Source of the DNA: Alphaproteobacteria bacterium
GTDB lineage: Bacteria; Pseudomonadota; Alphaproteobacteria; JANQMY01
Direction of reading: 5' to 3'
Length of the DNA stretch: 64,000 bases
NCBI GenBank assembly: GCA_028289425.1
Contig: JANQPL010000004.1
Coordinates: 434,001-498,000 of the forward strand
Below are positions 10,068 through 19,575 of this stretch, one piece after another; position 1 is the first letter of the stretch, and each line of letters starts with the position of its first letter. Under the pieces are notes generated by a model that saw nothing but the letters and a program-made list of their open reading frames with translations, had not been told where the DNA came from and made no database searches. The translations under genes and the position numbers were made by a program.

Positions 10068-10409
10068 CTAACTCTTCTTCCGGGCCGCCTTTTCATCCAG
10101 CCCCGAGCGGCCCTCTCGCTTCTCAAGGGCGGCATACACTTCTTGCGGCTTAATCCCAGCTGCGGCCCAAACCACCAAAAGGTGATAGAGCAGATCCGCC
10201 GATTCCGACGCAAGCTCCCCCTTGTCGCCGCCCACGGCCGCAATGACGGTCTCCACCGCCTCTTCGCCCAGCTTTTGCGCACATTTTTCCATGCCCTTGC
10301 CGAACAGCTTGGCGGTGTAGGAGGTGGACGGGTCGGCCCCCTTTCGACTTGAGATTGTTTCGAACAATCGATCGAGAATTTGCGCATCCAGCGCCGGTGA
10401 ATCGTTCAT
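10068..10409 (-). CDS. hisE: Phosphoribosyl-ATP pyrophosphohydrolase
   Basis: 113-residue HisE of the all-alpha NTP pyrophosphatase superfamily; it converts phosphoribosyl-ATP to phosphoribosyl-AMP in histidine synthesis. Diagnostic segments are SYTAKLFGKGMEKCAQKLGEEAVETVIAA and ESADLLYHLLV, which carry the metal-binding Glu/Asp residues. It is last in the leftward series hisB-hisH-hisA-hisF-(CYTH-CHAD)-hisE. hisE usually follows hisF directly; here a 1.5-kb gene separates them. Confidence 0.95.
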   Translation of the reverse strand: MNDSPALDAQILDRLFETISSRKGADPSTSYTAKLFGKGMEKCAQKLGEEAVETVIAAVGGDKGELASESADLLYHLLVVWAAAGIKPQEVYAALEKREGRSGLDEKAARKKS

Positions 10410-10438
10410 CAGACAGGCCTAGTTTCAAGAAATTGATG

Positions 10439-10460
10439 TTCGTGCGTCGGCCCGCACGAA
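10439..10460. terminator. Perfect hairpin after the CYTH-CHAD gene
   Basis: TTCGTGCG (10439-10446), a 6-base loop, then CGCACGAA (10453-10460). It lies between the stop of the CYTH-CHAD gene and the start of hisE. There is no T-run, so it may be a processing or partial termination signal rather than a full intrinsic terminator. Confidence 0.4.
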
Positions 10461-10473
10461 TAGGGCGCCAAGA

Positions 10474-12027
10474 CTAATCCCAAAAGTGGGGCGCGTCTTC
10501 AAGTTCACGCCACAGCGCCTGGGCATCGCCCCACGCTTCGGTGGCCCGGTGCTGGTGCCAGCCCAGAACAATGCCACCCGCCCACATCATAATGTCGGCC
10601 TTGTCGGGTTCCTGGTAGATGACGCGCGAAACCATGGATTCGGCAGTGGAGACATCATTGAGATAACCGAACACATCCTGTGCTCGTGCCAGACTGGACA
10701 GATATTTCTTGGTCTTCTTTTTCTTGAACAGGGAGGAGAAGAACTCGCCCGTGTAGCGATATTTCTTGAGCTGCTTACGCAGGGTGTGACGCTCTTCAAT
10801 GGTGAGGAACTTGATGCGGCTGCCCAGCTTGGTCGCCTTCGCCAGCTGCTTTGTGAGCAATTTGCAGGCGACTTTCTTGGCCGTTTGATCGAGGCGCGCC
10901 TGCTGGGCCGTATCGTCCTTTACCCGCCAGGATTTCTTGTCCATGGCCGCGCCCAATTCCAGCACAAAGTCGGAATACCGCTTGGATTCGAGCGCGCTTA
11001 GGGCATCGGCCCACGCTTCCTCCCGCAGCATGGCGACCGCGTCCCGCATATGAGGCATGGCGCTTTCTTCGGCAAAAGCTTCCGCGACAGGCTCGAAGAC
11101 TTCTAGGGAAAAGACGTCGGTGTCCCGGGCAAAGCCCAACGCCTCGCCGAGCCACTTGGCCTCTTCTTTGAGCATGAGCGTAGTGTCGTCGCGGGAGATC
11201 CGTTCCAGGATCGCGATGCCCGCGCGCAGCCGGCGAAGTGCCACCCGCATCTGATGCAGCCCTTCCATATCCCGGGTTTCGATGACCAGTGCTTCGTTGG
11301 CCAAAAGATGGCGGCTACATTCGCGCAAGATGGTAATCAGCGCCTCTTCGATGGTGTCGCGGGCCCTCAGTTTGAACGATTTCGCCTTTGCGGGCGCGGG
11401 CTGGGCGCCGGTTGCCAGGGCGAAGCCGCGATCTGCCTTGGAGAGGATCGTGGGGGATAGGTGCACCCCTTCGCCCAATCCGCGGACCACTTCGTAAAGG
11501 CCGGAGACATTGCCTTCCTTCAGCTCGAGTTCGATCTCCGACACCAATTCGTTGGAGCCGTCGGCCGCGATGAAGCCTTCGTCGATCGCGAGTTCGATGG
11601 CGTCGCCATCCGGGGTCCTCAGCATACGGACAGTGCGGTTGATGTCGGTTTCGAAAAGCGGTTGGAGCTGTTTGTGCGACGTGGCCTTGTTAAGTTGCCG
11701 GCGCATCAGCCGGTCCGACACGAGGTCAATATTCGGGCGATCGCTCCACAGCTCGACCTCGCACTCCGCCCGGTCGGAAAGCAGACCGGAGCGCGACTCC
11801 GATTTTACGGTTTGGATTTTCCGCGCCCCGTCATGACGTACACGCAGCGCCAGCTTGCGCGCCTTCAGGCTGAAATCGGGCGTGTCGAAATAGACCGAGC
11901 GCAGCTTCTTTTTGGTTTCCACACCAATGCTGCAATCGGCAATCGCGCTGGACCGCTTCAGCCGCGCCATGTCATCCGGCGCAACGCGCAGTTTAAGCTC
12001 TATTTCCCTTTGCAAGGTCTGACCCAA
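10474..12027 (-). CDS. CYTH and CHAD domain protein (polyphosphate-related)
   Basis: 517 residues. The N-terminal CYTH domain (about 5-205) begins with EIELKL (8-13), the ExExK signature of triphosphate tunnel enzymes, and continues with YFDTPDFSLKARKLALRVR and SEIELELKEG. The C-terminal CHAD domain (about 220-510) is helical and rich in His/Arg/Lys (HQMRVALRRLRAGI, LRKQLKKYRYTGEFF), a type known to bind inorganic polyphosphate. A triphosphatase acting on polyphosphate is the likeliest role but is inferred from the family. It is embedded in the histidine gene series. Confidence 0.92.
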   Translation of the reverse strand: MGQTLQREIELKLRVAPDDMARLKRSSAIADCSIGVETKKKLRSVYFDTPDFSLKARKLALRVRHDGARKIQTVKSESRSGLLSDRAECEVELWSDRPNIDLVSDRLMRRQLNKATSHKQLQPLFETDINRTVRMLRTPDGDAIELAIDEGFIAADGSNELVSEIELELKEGNVSGLYEVVRGLGEGVHLSPTILSKADRGFALATGAQPAPAKAKSFKLRARDTIEEALITILRECSRHLLANEALVIETRDMEGLHQMRVALRRLRAGIAILERISRDDTTLMLKEEAKWLGEALGFARDTDVFSLEVFEPVAEAFAEESAMPHMRDAVAMLREEAWADALSALESKRYSDFVLELGAAMDKKSWRVKDDTAQQARLDQTAKKVACKLLTKQLAKATKLGSRIKFLTIEERHTLRKQLKKYRYTGEFFSSLFKKKKTKKYLSSLARAQDVFGYLNDVSTAESMVSRVIYQEPDKADIMMWAGGIVLGWHQHRATEAWGDAQALWRELEDAPHFWD

Positions 12028-12127
12028 ATCTTCTGACGCCTGACGGCACCCACACTGCGGAATTCAATTCGGAATTATTTTTGTGTCGCAAAACCGTCAC
12101 AAATCGCAAGAGCGCGTTTGATCGGAA

Positions 12128-12889
12128 TCACAGTCGAACCGGGATTCCCGCGTCTGCCATATGCTGTTTTGCCTGGGCGATTGTATATGTTCCGAAATGA
12201 AAAATCGATGCTGCAAGAACAGCATTTGCACCACCGTCGCGGACACCGTCCACAAGATGATCGAGGGTGCCGACACCGCCGCTGGCGATGACCGGCACAG
12301 AGACCGCGTCGGAAATCTTTCTGGTCAATTCCGTGTCGAACCCTTTCTTGGTGCCGTCGCGGTCCATGGACGTAAGTAGAATTTCGCCGGCGCCCAGCGA
12401 CACCACCTCTTGCGCGTATTCAATGGCGTCAATGCCTGTGGGTTCGCGGCCCCCATGGGTGAAGATTTCCCATTTGCCGGAGGTGGTCGCCTTGGCATCC
12501 ACCGCCACCACGATGCATTGATTGCCGAACTTTTCGGCGGCACGTTTTACGAAATCGCGGTCATTCACGGCGGCCGTGTTGATCGACACTTTGTCCGCGC
12601 CGGCGAGCAAGAGCTGCCGGATATCATCGGTCGTTCTCACGCCGCCGCCGACGGTGAGCGGCATAAAACATTGTTCTGCCGTGTCCTGCACCACATGAAG
12701 CAGGATGCCCCGGTTTTCATGGCTGGCGGTGATGTCGAGAAAACAAAGTTCGTCTGCGCCCGCCGCGTCATAGGCTTTGGCGCAATCGACTGGGTCGCCC
12801 GCATCGCGCAAATCGACAAAATTGACCCCTTTGACCACCCGGCCGTCCTTCACGTCCAAGCAGGGGATGACGCGCACCTTCAACATCAC
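12128..12889 (-). CDS. hisF: Imidazole glycerol phosphate synthase, cyclase subunit
   Basis: 253-residue (beta/alpha)8 barrel. HisF uses ammonia delivered by HisH to make imidazole glycerol phosphate and AICAR. The first catalytic Asp lies in [14 protein letters not shown] and the second in VVAVDAKA; phosphate loops GGGVRT and ASGGVG are intact. Its ATG overlaps the hisA stop by 4 bases, indicating translational coupling. The start could be either of two adjacent Met codons. Confidence 0.97.
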   Translation of the reverse strand: MMLKVRVIPCLDVKDGRVVKGVNFVDLRDAGDPVDCAKAYDAAGADELCFLDITASHENRGILLHVVQDTAEQCFMPLTVGGGVRTTDDIRQLLLAGADKVSINTAAVNDRDFVKRAAEKFGNQCIVVAVDAKATTSGKWEIFTHGGREPTGIDAIEYAQEVVSLGAGEILLTSMDRDGTKKGFDTELTRKISDAVSVPVIASGGVGTLDHLVDGVRDGGANAVLAASIFHFGTYTIAQAKQHMADAGIPVRL

Positions 12890-13617
12890 GTCTGCCCCTT
12901 GAGCAGCGCCAGCGCTTGTTCCGCATTGAGGCGCCCGTCATAAAGCGCCCGGCCGCTGATCGCGCCATTGATAGAACCTGGTTCTAGCGCCAGCATGGCC
13001 TTGATGTCGTCGAGCCCGGCCAGACCGCCGCTGGCAATCACCGGGGTTGAGATTTCCCCGGCCAATGCCGCCGTGGCCGGTAGGTTCAGTCCGGTCAGAA
13101 CCCCGTCCCGGTCGATATCCGTGTAAATGATGGCGGCAATGCCCGCCTGCTCGAAGCGCTTAGCGAGCTCCACCGCCGTGAGATCGGAGGTTTCGGCCCA
13201 GCCCGCCACCGCCACCCGCCCATCCCGGGCATCGAGCCCCACCGCCACCTGGCCCGGAAACGATTTGGCGGCCTCTTTGACAAAATCAGGGTCGCGCACC
13301 GCGGCGGTTCCCAGAATGATCCGCCGCACGCCGGCCTCGATCCAATGGGCGGCCTGCGCCATGGAACGAATGCCGCCGCCCAGCTGCACAGGCAACGCTG
13401 TTGCATTGAGAATGGACGTTACAGCGTCAGCGTTCACGGCTTTGCCGGCAAAGGCGCCGTTGAGATCTACCAAATGGAGCCACTCAAACCCCTGGGCTTG
13501 GAAGCGGGCGGCTTGGGCAGCAGGATCCGCGTTGAAGACCGTCGCCTTGGCCATGTCGCCCTTTTCCAGACGGACGCAAACGCCATCCTTAAGATCGATC
13601 GCCGGATACAAAATCAT
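12886..13617 (-). CDS. hisA: ProFAR isomerase HisA
   Basis: 243-residue (beta/alpha)8 isomerase that converts ProFAR to PRFAR. N-terminus [20 protein letters not shown] contains the catalytic Asp (residue 8); the second catalytic Asp lies in [12 protein letters not shown]. Phosphate-binding segments QLGGGIRS and [10 protein letters not shown] are present. It follows hisH by 6 bases and overlaps hisF by 4, forming a tight hisH-hisA-hisF unit. Confidence 0.97.
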   Translation of the reverse strand: MILYPAIDLKDGVCVRLEKGDMAKATVFNADPAAQAARFQAQGFEWLHLVDLNGAFAGKAVNADAVTSILNATALPVQLGGGIRSMAQAAHWIEAGVRRIILGTAAVRDPDFVKEAAKSFPGQVAVGLDARDGRVAVAGWAETSDLTAVELAKRFEQAGIAAIIYTDIDRDGVLTGLNLPATAALAGEISTPVIASGGLAGLDDIKAMLALEPGSINGAISGRALYDGRLNAEQALALLKGQT

Positions 13618-13623
13618 GGGTCG

Positions 13624-14271
13624 TCAGGGCCGCCATTTCAGGAAATTGCTAATCAAGGTCAGGCCCGTCGCTTGGCTCTTTTCCGGGTGGAATTGGGTTC
13701 CAACCATATTGTCCTGCGCCACGATGGCCGTAATCGGCGCCCCATAGGTCGCCGTGCCGAACACCCGATTGGGATCCGCCGGCTCCATGGCGTAGGAGTG
13801 TACGAAATAGGCATGGCTAAGATCGCCGGTGCCTAACCCCCTGGTGACTGGGTGTTCCTGGGGCAATTGAATGGTATTCCAGCCCATGTGAGGCACTTTG
13901 AAGCCGGTGCCTGGCGCGATGGGGGCCACATTGCCGTCGATCCAGCCGAAGCCCGCATGGCGACCATGTTCTAGACCCCACCGCGCCATCAGCTGCATAC
14001 CAACGCAGATGCCCAAAAACGGCCGGGCTTTTTGGTGAACCAGTTCGACTATGAGGTCCCACATGCCGTCCACGGCCCGAAGCCCGTTCCGGCAATCGCC
14101 AAACGCCCCCACGCCGGGCAGGACGATGCGGTCGGCGTTTTGCACGCGGGCGGCATCTCCGGTGACGTCAATGCGCACATCAAGGCCGTTTTCGCGCACC
14201 ATGCGCTCAAACGCTTTGCCGGCGGACCGAAGATTGCCGGATCCGTAGTCGATGATGGCGACAGTTTCCAT
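13624..14271 (-). CDS. hisH: Imidazole glycerol phosphate synthase, glutamine amidotransferase subunit
   Basis: 215-residue class I glutamine amidotransferase that feeds ammonia to HisF. Nucleophile Cys89 lies in FLGICVGMQLM, and the His195-Glu197 pair in QFHPEKSQ completes the triad. The N-terminus IIDYGSGNLRS and oxyanion region LPGVGAFGDC are typical. The 68 bases between it and hisB hold no further gene. Confidence 0.97.
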   Translation of the reverse strand: METVAIIDYGSGNLRSAGKAFERMVRENGLDVRIDVTGDAARVQNADRIVLPGVGAFGDCRNGLRAVDGMWDLIVELVHQKARPFLGICVGMQLMARWGLEHGRHAGFGWIDGNVAPIAPGTGFKVPHMGWNTIQLPQEHPVTRGLGTGDLSHAYFVHSYAMEPADPNRVFGTATYGAPITAIVAQDNMVGTQFHPEKSQATGLTLISNFLKWRP

Positions 14272-14339
14272 AGATTTGCCACTCGCGGGGCAATGGCTGC
14301 CCCAAATAGAATTTAGTTCTGGAAAGAGGTCGCGCGGGG

Positions 14340-14957
14340 CTAGTCGCCCAGAACCCCCTTGGTGCTGGGAATGTCCGAATACTGGCGCAGGTCGATTTCG
14401 ATGGCATCGCGCAGCGCCCGCGCCAGCCCCTTATAGCAGCTCTCCACAATATGGTGATTGTTCTCGCCGTACAGGTTGTCCACATGCAAGGTAATGCCCG
14501 CGGCCTGGGCAAAAGCTTGGAACCATTCCTTGAACAGCTCCGTATCCATTTCGCCCAGCTTTGGCCGCGTAAAGTCGACCCGCCAGACCAAATAGGGCCG
14601 GTTTGACACATCCAGCGCCACTCTTGTGCAGGTCTCGTCCATGGGGATGGTTGCCGTGCCGAAACGGCGAATGCCTTTCAGATCGCCCAGGGCCCGGTTG
14701 ACTGCCTGCCCGATTACAATGCCCGTATCTTCGGTCGTATGGTGGAAATCGATGTGCAGATCCCCTTGGGCCCGCACTTTCAGATCGATGGCGGAATGTT
14801 TAGAGAAGCTCTCCAGCATGTGATCGAGAAAGCCGATCCCCGTATCCACGTCATATTCGCCCGTCCCGTCCAGATTGACGGACACCAGAATCTCGGTTTC
14901 CCGCGTTTTCCGCTCGACCATGGCGGTGCGCGGCGTTGCGGCGGTTGGTGCGTTCAT
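14340..14957 (-). CDS. hisB: Imidazoleglycerol-phosphate dehydratase
   Basis: 205-residue single-function HisB dehydratase. Manganese-binding His/Glu repeats are visible: [29 protein letters not shown], and the second-half counterpart [25 protein letters not shown]. Start [22 protein letters not shown] has a variable N-terminal tail. It is first in the leftward his series and divergent from hslV. hisG, hisD, hisC and hisI are not in this window. Confidence 0.97.
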   Translation of the reverse strand: MNAPTAATPRTAMVERKTRETEILVSVNLDGTGEYDVDTGIGFLDHMLESFSKHSAIDLKVRAQGDLHIDFHHTTEDTGIVIGQAVNRALGDLKGIRRFGTATIPMDETCTRVALDVSNRPYLVWRVDFTRPKLGEMDTELFKEWFQAFAQAAGITLHVDNLYGENNHHIVESCYKGLARALRDAIEIDLRQYSDIPSTKGVLGD

Positions 14958-15044
14958 GTTCCCATCCTGTTCTAACGGGTCTTTTATCAGGTGTTCGCAG
15001 GGCGCGCTACTTTCCCTTGGGCGCCTCCTTAGCCGTGAAGGGGC

Positions 15045-15072
15045 CTTGACGCACCCCGCTCGAATGCCACAT
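15045..15072 (+). promoter_or_regulatory. Candidate heat-shock promoter of hslVU
   Basis: CTTGAC at 15045-15050, then CCACAT at 15067-15072, 18 bases after the CTTG core. The -35 is a good match to RpoH promoters; the -10 is closer to the enteric CCCCAT form than to the alphaproteobacterial CYTATNT. hslVU is a classic heat-shock operon, which supports the reading. Confidence 0.35.
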
Positions 15073-15081
15073 GCAAGGAGG

Positions 15082-15107
15082 GCCCGGCAGCATCTTCGCC
15101 GGGCTTT
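15082..15107 (+). promoter_or_regulatory. Hairpin in the hslV leader
   Basis: Perfect 7-base stem GCCCGGC (15082-15088) / GCCGGGC (15098-15104) with a 9-base loop, followed by TTT. It lies 25-50 bases before the chosen hslV start. It could be a leader attenuator or an mRNA-stabilising 5' hairpin. Confidence 0.45.
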
Positions 15108-15131
15108 CCCAGCTTGAAGTGGAGCGTCTTT

Positions 15132-15680
15132 GTGACTTCTTCAACCAACACATGGCACGGCACGACGATTCTGTCGGTCCGCACCCCAAAAGCGGTCATC
15201 GTGGCCGGCGATGGCCAGGTGAGCATTGGCGACACGGTGATCAAGAGCAATGCCACAAAAGTGCGCCGATTTGGTAAAGGCGGCGTCATTGGCGGCTTTG
15301 CCGGCGCCACGGCGGACGCCTTCACCCTGTTCGAGCGGCTGGAAGCAAAATTGGAGCAGCATCCGGGTAATCTGACCAGAGCCGCTGTCGAGCTGGCCAA
15401 AGACTGGCGCACCGACCGCTATCTGCGCCGGCTGGAAGCCATGATGGCGGTGGCCGACAAATCCACCAGTCTGGTGCTGACCGGTACGGGAGACGTGCTG
15501 GAGCCTGAGGACGGCATTATCGGCATTGGCTCTGGGGGCAACTACGCCTTGGCCGCAGCCCGCGCGCTTAACGGCCTGGACCTGGACGCGGAAGAAATCG
15601 CCCGCAAGGCCATGGGCATTGCCGCCGACATCTGCGTCTATACGAACAATGCGCTCATCATCGAAAAGATAGATCTGTAA
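15132..15680 (+). CDS. hslV: ATP-dependent protease subunit HslV
   Basis: 182-residue proteasome-like peptidase that works with HslU. GTG 15132 is chosen because GGAG lies 7 bases upstream at 15121-15124; an in-frame TTG at 15114 has no comparable site. This gives a 10-residue prosequence ending in TWHG before the catalytic Thr11 ([10 protein letters not shown]), as in other alphaproteobacterial HslV. Other marks are [32 protein letters not shown] and [11 protein letters not shown]. hslU follows after 2 bases. Confidence 0.95.
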   Translation: MTSSTNTWHGTTILSVRTPKAVIVAGDGQVSIGDTVIKSNATKVRRFGKGGVIGGFAGATADAFTLFERLEAKLEQHPGNLTRAAVELAKDWRTDRYLRRLEAMMAVADKSTSLVLTGTGDVLEPEDGIIGIGSGGNYALAAARALNGLDLDAEEIARKAMGIAADICVYTNNALIIEKIDL

Positions 15681-15682
15681 TC

Positions 15683-16990
15683 ATGACGTCATTCTCTCCC
15701 CGCGAAATCGTCTCCGAGCTCGACCGCTACATTGTGGGCCAGAAGGACGCCAAACGAGCCGTCGCCATCGCGCTCCGAAACCGCTGGCGGCGCCAGCAAC
15801 TGTCCGATGATTTGCGCGAGGAAGTCCTTCCGAAGAACATTCTGATGATCGGCCCCACCGGTGTGGGCAAGACCGAAATCTCGCGCCGGCTCGCGAAACT
15901 GGCCCAAGCCCCCTTCATCAAGGTAGAGGCGACCAAGTTCACCGAAGTGGGCTATGTGGGCCGCGACGTGGAACAGATCATCCGCGACTTGTTGGAGATC
16001 AGCATCGACATGGTGCGCCAGCGCAAGCGCAAAGAGGTGCAAGCCACCGCCCACATCAATGCGGAGAACCGTGTTCTAGACGCTCTGGTGGGCGCGGATT
16101 CAAGCTCTGCGACGAAGGAATCGTTTCGCGCCAAACTGCGCAGCGGCGAACTGGACGACAAGGAAATCGAAGTGGAAGTGGCCGACACATCCAGCGTCAT
16201 GCCCAGCTTCGATATTCCCGGCATGCCAGGCGCGCAAATGGGCATGATCAATCTGAACGATATGTTTGGAAAAGCGTTCGGCGGCCGCACCAAGCGGCGG
16301 CGGACGACCGTGCGCGATTCCTACGAGCACCTGATCGCCGAAGAATCCGACAAGCTGCTCGATGAAGATTCCGTGGTTCAGGAAGCGATCGAGGCGACGG
16401 AAAATGACGGCATCGTCTTTCTGGACGAAATCGATAAGATCTGCGCCCGGTCTGAACGCCAAGGCGCCGATGTAAGCCGGGAAGGTGTCCAAAGAGACCT
16501 TCTGCCGCTGATCGAGGGAACGTCCGTTTCCACCAAACACGGCACAGTCAAGACCGACCATATTCTGTTCATTGCGTCCGGCGCCTTTCACTTGGCCAAG
16601 CCGTCGGATCTTTTGCCCGAGCTACAGGGCCGGCTGCCAAACCGAGTGGAGCTTGCCGCCCTGTCCCGGGACGACTTTCGGCGCATTCTGACGGAACCGG
16701 AGGCAAGCCTGGTCAAACAATACGCCGCCCTTCTGGCCACGGAACAAGTGACCCTCGAGTTCACTGAAGACGGTATTGATGCGCTGGCCGACATCGCCGT
16801 TTCGGTGAATGACACGGTGGAAAACATTGGCGCCCGCCGGCTTCAAACGGTGATGGAGCGGGTCTTGGAAGAGATCAGCTTTCACGCAACCGACCGGTCG
16901 GGCGAGACCGTGGTGGTGGACTCCGCCTTTGTGCAAAAACACGTAGGCGATTTGGCGAAAGACGCCGACCTCAGCAAGTTCATCCTTTAA
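15683..16990 (+). CDS. hslU: ATP-dependent protease ATPase subunit HslU
   Basis: 435-residue AAA+ unfoldase of the HslUV protease. Walker A GPTGVGKT lies at 57-64 and Walker B in [11 protein letters not shown]. The intermediate (I) domain falls between, and the sensor/arm region ends with [20 protein letters not shown]. The C-terminal tail DLSKFIL inserts into HslV in known structures. Gene order hslV-hslU is conserved. Confidence 0.98.
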   Translation: MTSFSPREIVSELDRYIVGQKDAKRAVAIALRNRWRRQQLSDDLREEVLPKNILMIGPTGVGKTEISRRLAKLAQAPFIKVEATKFTEVGYVGRDVEQIIRDLLEISIDMVRQRKRKEVQATAHINAENRVLDALVGADSSSATKESFRAKLRSGELDDKEIEVEVADTSSVMPSFDIPGMPGAQMGMINLNDMFGKAFGGRTKRRRTTVRDSYEHLIAEESDKLLDEDSVVQEAIEATENDGIVFLDEIDKICARSERQGADVSREGVQRDLLPLIEGTSVSTKHGTVKTDHILFIASGAFHLAKPSDLLPELQGRLPNRVELAALSRDDFRRILTEPEASLVKQYAALLATEQVTLEFTEDGIDALADIAVSVNDTVENIGARRLQTVMERVLEEISFHATDRSGETVVVDSAFVQKHVGDLAKDADLSKFIL

Positions 16991-17144
16991 CCAAGAAATT
17001 CGCTGTTTTGCTGGCGTTTTTGTGACGCCCGCCGCTTTCGTTAACGTTGCCCCCAGGGCCGTTTTCCATTAATGTTAAGGAAATCCGGTTCGCGGGAGGG
17101 GTGATCATGTCCGCGCCGGGCCAACCACGAATTTAGAGTATCGC

Positions 17145-18923
17145 ATGGTGGGACAGAATCTCGGATACGGCATTAGCTGCCAAGGCGAAGGGGGGTCGTG
17201 CGCGTTCCGCGCCAGCAGGGTGAAGAACGCGTTGCTGGAGCCGGCCACGCAAAAATCCCATGAAGACGTAATCGAGCGCGTTTGGTCGGGCGGTGTCGGC
17301 CGCGCGATCGTGCCGGTCATGAATCTCAAGGGCGGCGTGTTGACCGATGTGATCCGCCAGATCCCCGCTTCTGATCTGACCATTGTCAGTGAGATTTACC
17401 TGCCCATCGACCATCATCTGTTGATGCCGCGTGAAGTCATCTTCGGCCGCGACGCGGAGATTTACGGCAAGCCGATCACTAAGGCGTCGGTGGCGGAAAT
17501 CGATTTGGCGATCAAGGAAGGCATCCTGTCGCTGGACGACCACCGGCAGCGGGCACTGACCGCACAGATCACTCATGTTTATGCGGACTCACAGGCGTTT
17601 AAGCAATGCGACCGGGGTTTGCGGAACATCATCCCGCGCGCCCAACTCGCCTATACGAACTGCACGTCGGACGCGGCATTGGAAGTGCACAAGATTGCCG
17701 AAGCCGCAGCGCTTAAGAAATCGGAAACCATGCCGATCGTTTCGGCGATTGCGTCGATCGATTGCGCCGAGATGTATAATCTCTATCCGGTCAAACGGAA
17801 CATCCAGGATTTGGGCGAGGACAACCTCACCCGCTATTTGGTCTTGGCGCAGAAGCCCAAAGGCGTTTCAAACGCGAGTCTGCGCCAGCTGATCCGCGAT
17901 CTGGATTACGAGCAGATCCGACGGGTCTTCGACGCAGATGTGATGGCCGACTTGTTCGAGAATGTGCGGTTCCCCCGCGCCGTTCTGGCCGACATTTTGG
18001 ATGTGTTCGACAAAGAGCAAACACTGAATATCTATCAGTTGCTGCCCGATCCCGGACCCGACGGCGACGACGTTTGGACGCTGGACGACCTGCACACGGG
18101 CTGGCTGCGCGAGACCGTGGGCGACCGGGAGATCCGGGATGAAGTGACCGGACAAGTATTGTTCAGTGCATTCCACGAAGCACGCAAGAACCCGTATGAG
18201 CGGGTTAAGCTTTTGCGGGAAGCGCTCTGTCTACGGAACTTTGTCAGCCATGCCGCATTCGACAGCTGGGTGTTGCATTCCCACCCGACGATCGAGAAGC
18301 CGCTTAAGAAATTGCGCTCGGTGATCCGCGGCAGCGAACACCTCATAAAGCAGAAACTGCCGTCCAAGCGTATGGCCGACTTGGTACGGCGCGATTACTC
18401 GAGCCAGGTCATTTCAACCATCTTGGTACGGAGCACGAAGGCGAAGATCTCTCAGCATCATTTGCTCAAGCCCTTCTTCGACAACGAAGTGAATGTGCGT
18501 GTGATCGACAGTCTGCCGGAGGTGCGCAAAGCGAACGGCAGCGATGACACGACCAAGACCGGCTACTGGATGATCCTGGAAGTGGACGGTTATTTGGGCG
18601 ACTACAAAGCGAGCGTGCGCAAGAACGATCGCGCCAATTTCGTGGACGTGCGCGCCCCGCGCCGCACCCCCATCGAGCGGGCGCTTTACCGGGTTCAGTC
18701 CAATGGATCCGAAGTGGCCATTCTGGGCAGTTTCCCCAAAGACGCCACCTGGGATGCCAATTGGCAGTCCGGCCCGCAAAAGGAAACTGCGCGAAATGGC
18801 ATGATGCCCCGGCTGGGTGAGTTGTTTAAACAACCCTGGGCACGCTCGGCCGCGGCCGTATCGGTCGTCGCCATTGGGGGCGTGCTGATGGCCACCGTCG
18901 CCTGGGCAGTCGGCGGGCTCTAG
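17145..18923 (+). CDS. Tail-anchored protein with degenerate prephenate dehydratase and ACT-like regions
   Basis: 592 residues, not a standard annotated protein. Residues ~5-235 follow the prephenate dehydratase (PheA) pattern: GEGGSCAF, RAIVPVMNLKGG, VSEIYLPIDHHLL, VYADSQAFKQC, then AEMYNLYPVKRNIQD and DNLTRYLVLAQKP, where TRY (229-231) stands for the catalytic TRF. Residues ~425-532 resemble the PheA ACT domain and end in VAILGSFPKD (compare VKVLGSYP), but the phenylalanine-binding GAL and ESRP motifs read QHHL and DSLP. Between them is an unrecognised helical, charged insert (~245-420). Residues 567-590 form one C-terminal membrane helix with a two-residue tail. A non-catalytic or altered-specificity role at the inner membrane is inferred. 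Start ATG 17145. Confidence 0.65.
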   Translation: MVGQNLGYGISCQGEGGSCAFRASRVKNALLEPATQKSHEDVIERVWSGGVGRAIVPVMNLKGGVLTDVIRQIPASDLTIVSEIYLPIDHHLLMPREVIFGRDAEIYGKPITKASVAEIDLAIKEGILSLDDHRQRALTAQITHVYADSQAFKQCDRGLRNIIPRAQLAYTNCTSDAALEVHKIAEAAALKKSETMPIVSAIASIDCAEMYNLYPVKRNIQDLGEDNLTRYLVLAQKPKGVSNASLRQLIRDLDYEQIRRVFDADVMADLFENVRFPRAVLADILDVFDKEQTLNIYQLLPDPGPDGDDVWTLDDLHTGWLRETVGDREIRDEVTGQVLFSAFHEARKNPYERVKLLREALCLRNFVSHAAFDSWVLHSHPTIEKPLKKLRSVIRGSEHLIKQKLPSKRMADLVRRDYSSQVISTILVRSTKAKISQHHLLKPFFDNEVNVRVIDSLPEVRKANGSDDTTKTGYWMILEVDGYLGDYKASVRKNDRANFVDVRAPRRTPIERALYRVQSNGSEVAILGSFPKDATWDANWQSGPQKETARNGMMPRLGELFKQPWARSAAAVSVVAIGGVLMATVAWAVGGL

Positions 18924-18935
18924 AGCAACACTGAA

Positions 18936-19541
18936 TTAAAGCCGCTCGAGTTTTCTCAAGAACAGATAGAAGGCGCCATCGCCGCCATGGTGGATATGGG
19001 CTGCCTGATACTTCACCACGTAGCGGTTGAGCGGTGCTGCATGCAGCCAGTTGGGCAGCGCCGTCCGCAATACACCCCGTTGCCTGTCGGTTCCCCATGG
19101 CTTATCGGACGATCCCGCACCGCCCTTGCCGGTGATCACCAGCACGCATTTGAACCGCTGGCGCTGGCCGCTTTCAATAAACCCAATCAGCCGCTTATGT
19201 GCCTCCGATTGGGTAAGCCCATGCAGGTCCAACGTGGCATCGATCGGGATGCGCCCGCTGCGCAGCTTTTGCGAGGTTTTACGGTCGAGGGCCGACAGGG
19301 GCCGCGTATTGTGTTTCGGCCGAAGCTCAGATCCCGCAAGGGGTACGATGGCTTGGGGAGAAGAGGGGGTCTTCTTGTGCAAGGATTGCATAAAAGGCGA
19401 CCGGGGATCGGGCGCGCCGGCCACCGCGCTTGGTTGTAAGGGTGTCGCATCGCGCACCGCATAGTCCCACAGCGCCCGTTCGTCGGGTCCGAGCGGCCGG
19501 GCCTTTTGGCTGCCCGGTTTCGAAGGCTTCTTGCTGGACAT
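18936..19541 (-). CDS. Smr/MutS2-type domain protein
   Basis: 201 residues with a C-terminal Smr domain: LDLHGLTQSEAHKRLIGFIE, VLVITGKGG, and the closing HHGGDGAFYLFLRKLER. Smr domains are nucleic-acid nickases or endonucleases. The N-terminal ~95 residues are basic and low in conservation (alphaproteobacterial Smr proteins next to mltA have this form). ATG 19541 is chosen over an upstream TTG at 19547. It lies 34 bases after mltA in the same direction. Confidence 0.9.
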   Translation of the reverse strand: MSSKKPSKPGSQKARPLGPDERALWDYAVRDATPLQPSAVAGAPDPRSPFMQSLHKKTPSSPQAIVPLAGSELRPKHNTRPLSALDRKTSQKLRSGRIPIDATLDLHGLTQSEAHKRLIGFIESGQRQRFKCVLVITGKGGAGSSDKPWGTDRQRGVLRTALPNWLHAAPLNRYVVKYQAAHIHHGGDGAFYLFLRKLERL

Positions 19542-19575
19542 CTGCAATCACTCTCCAACGCCGCCGGCGGGTTAC

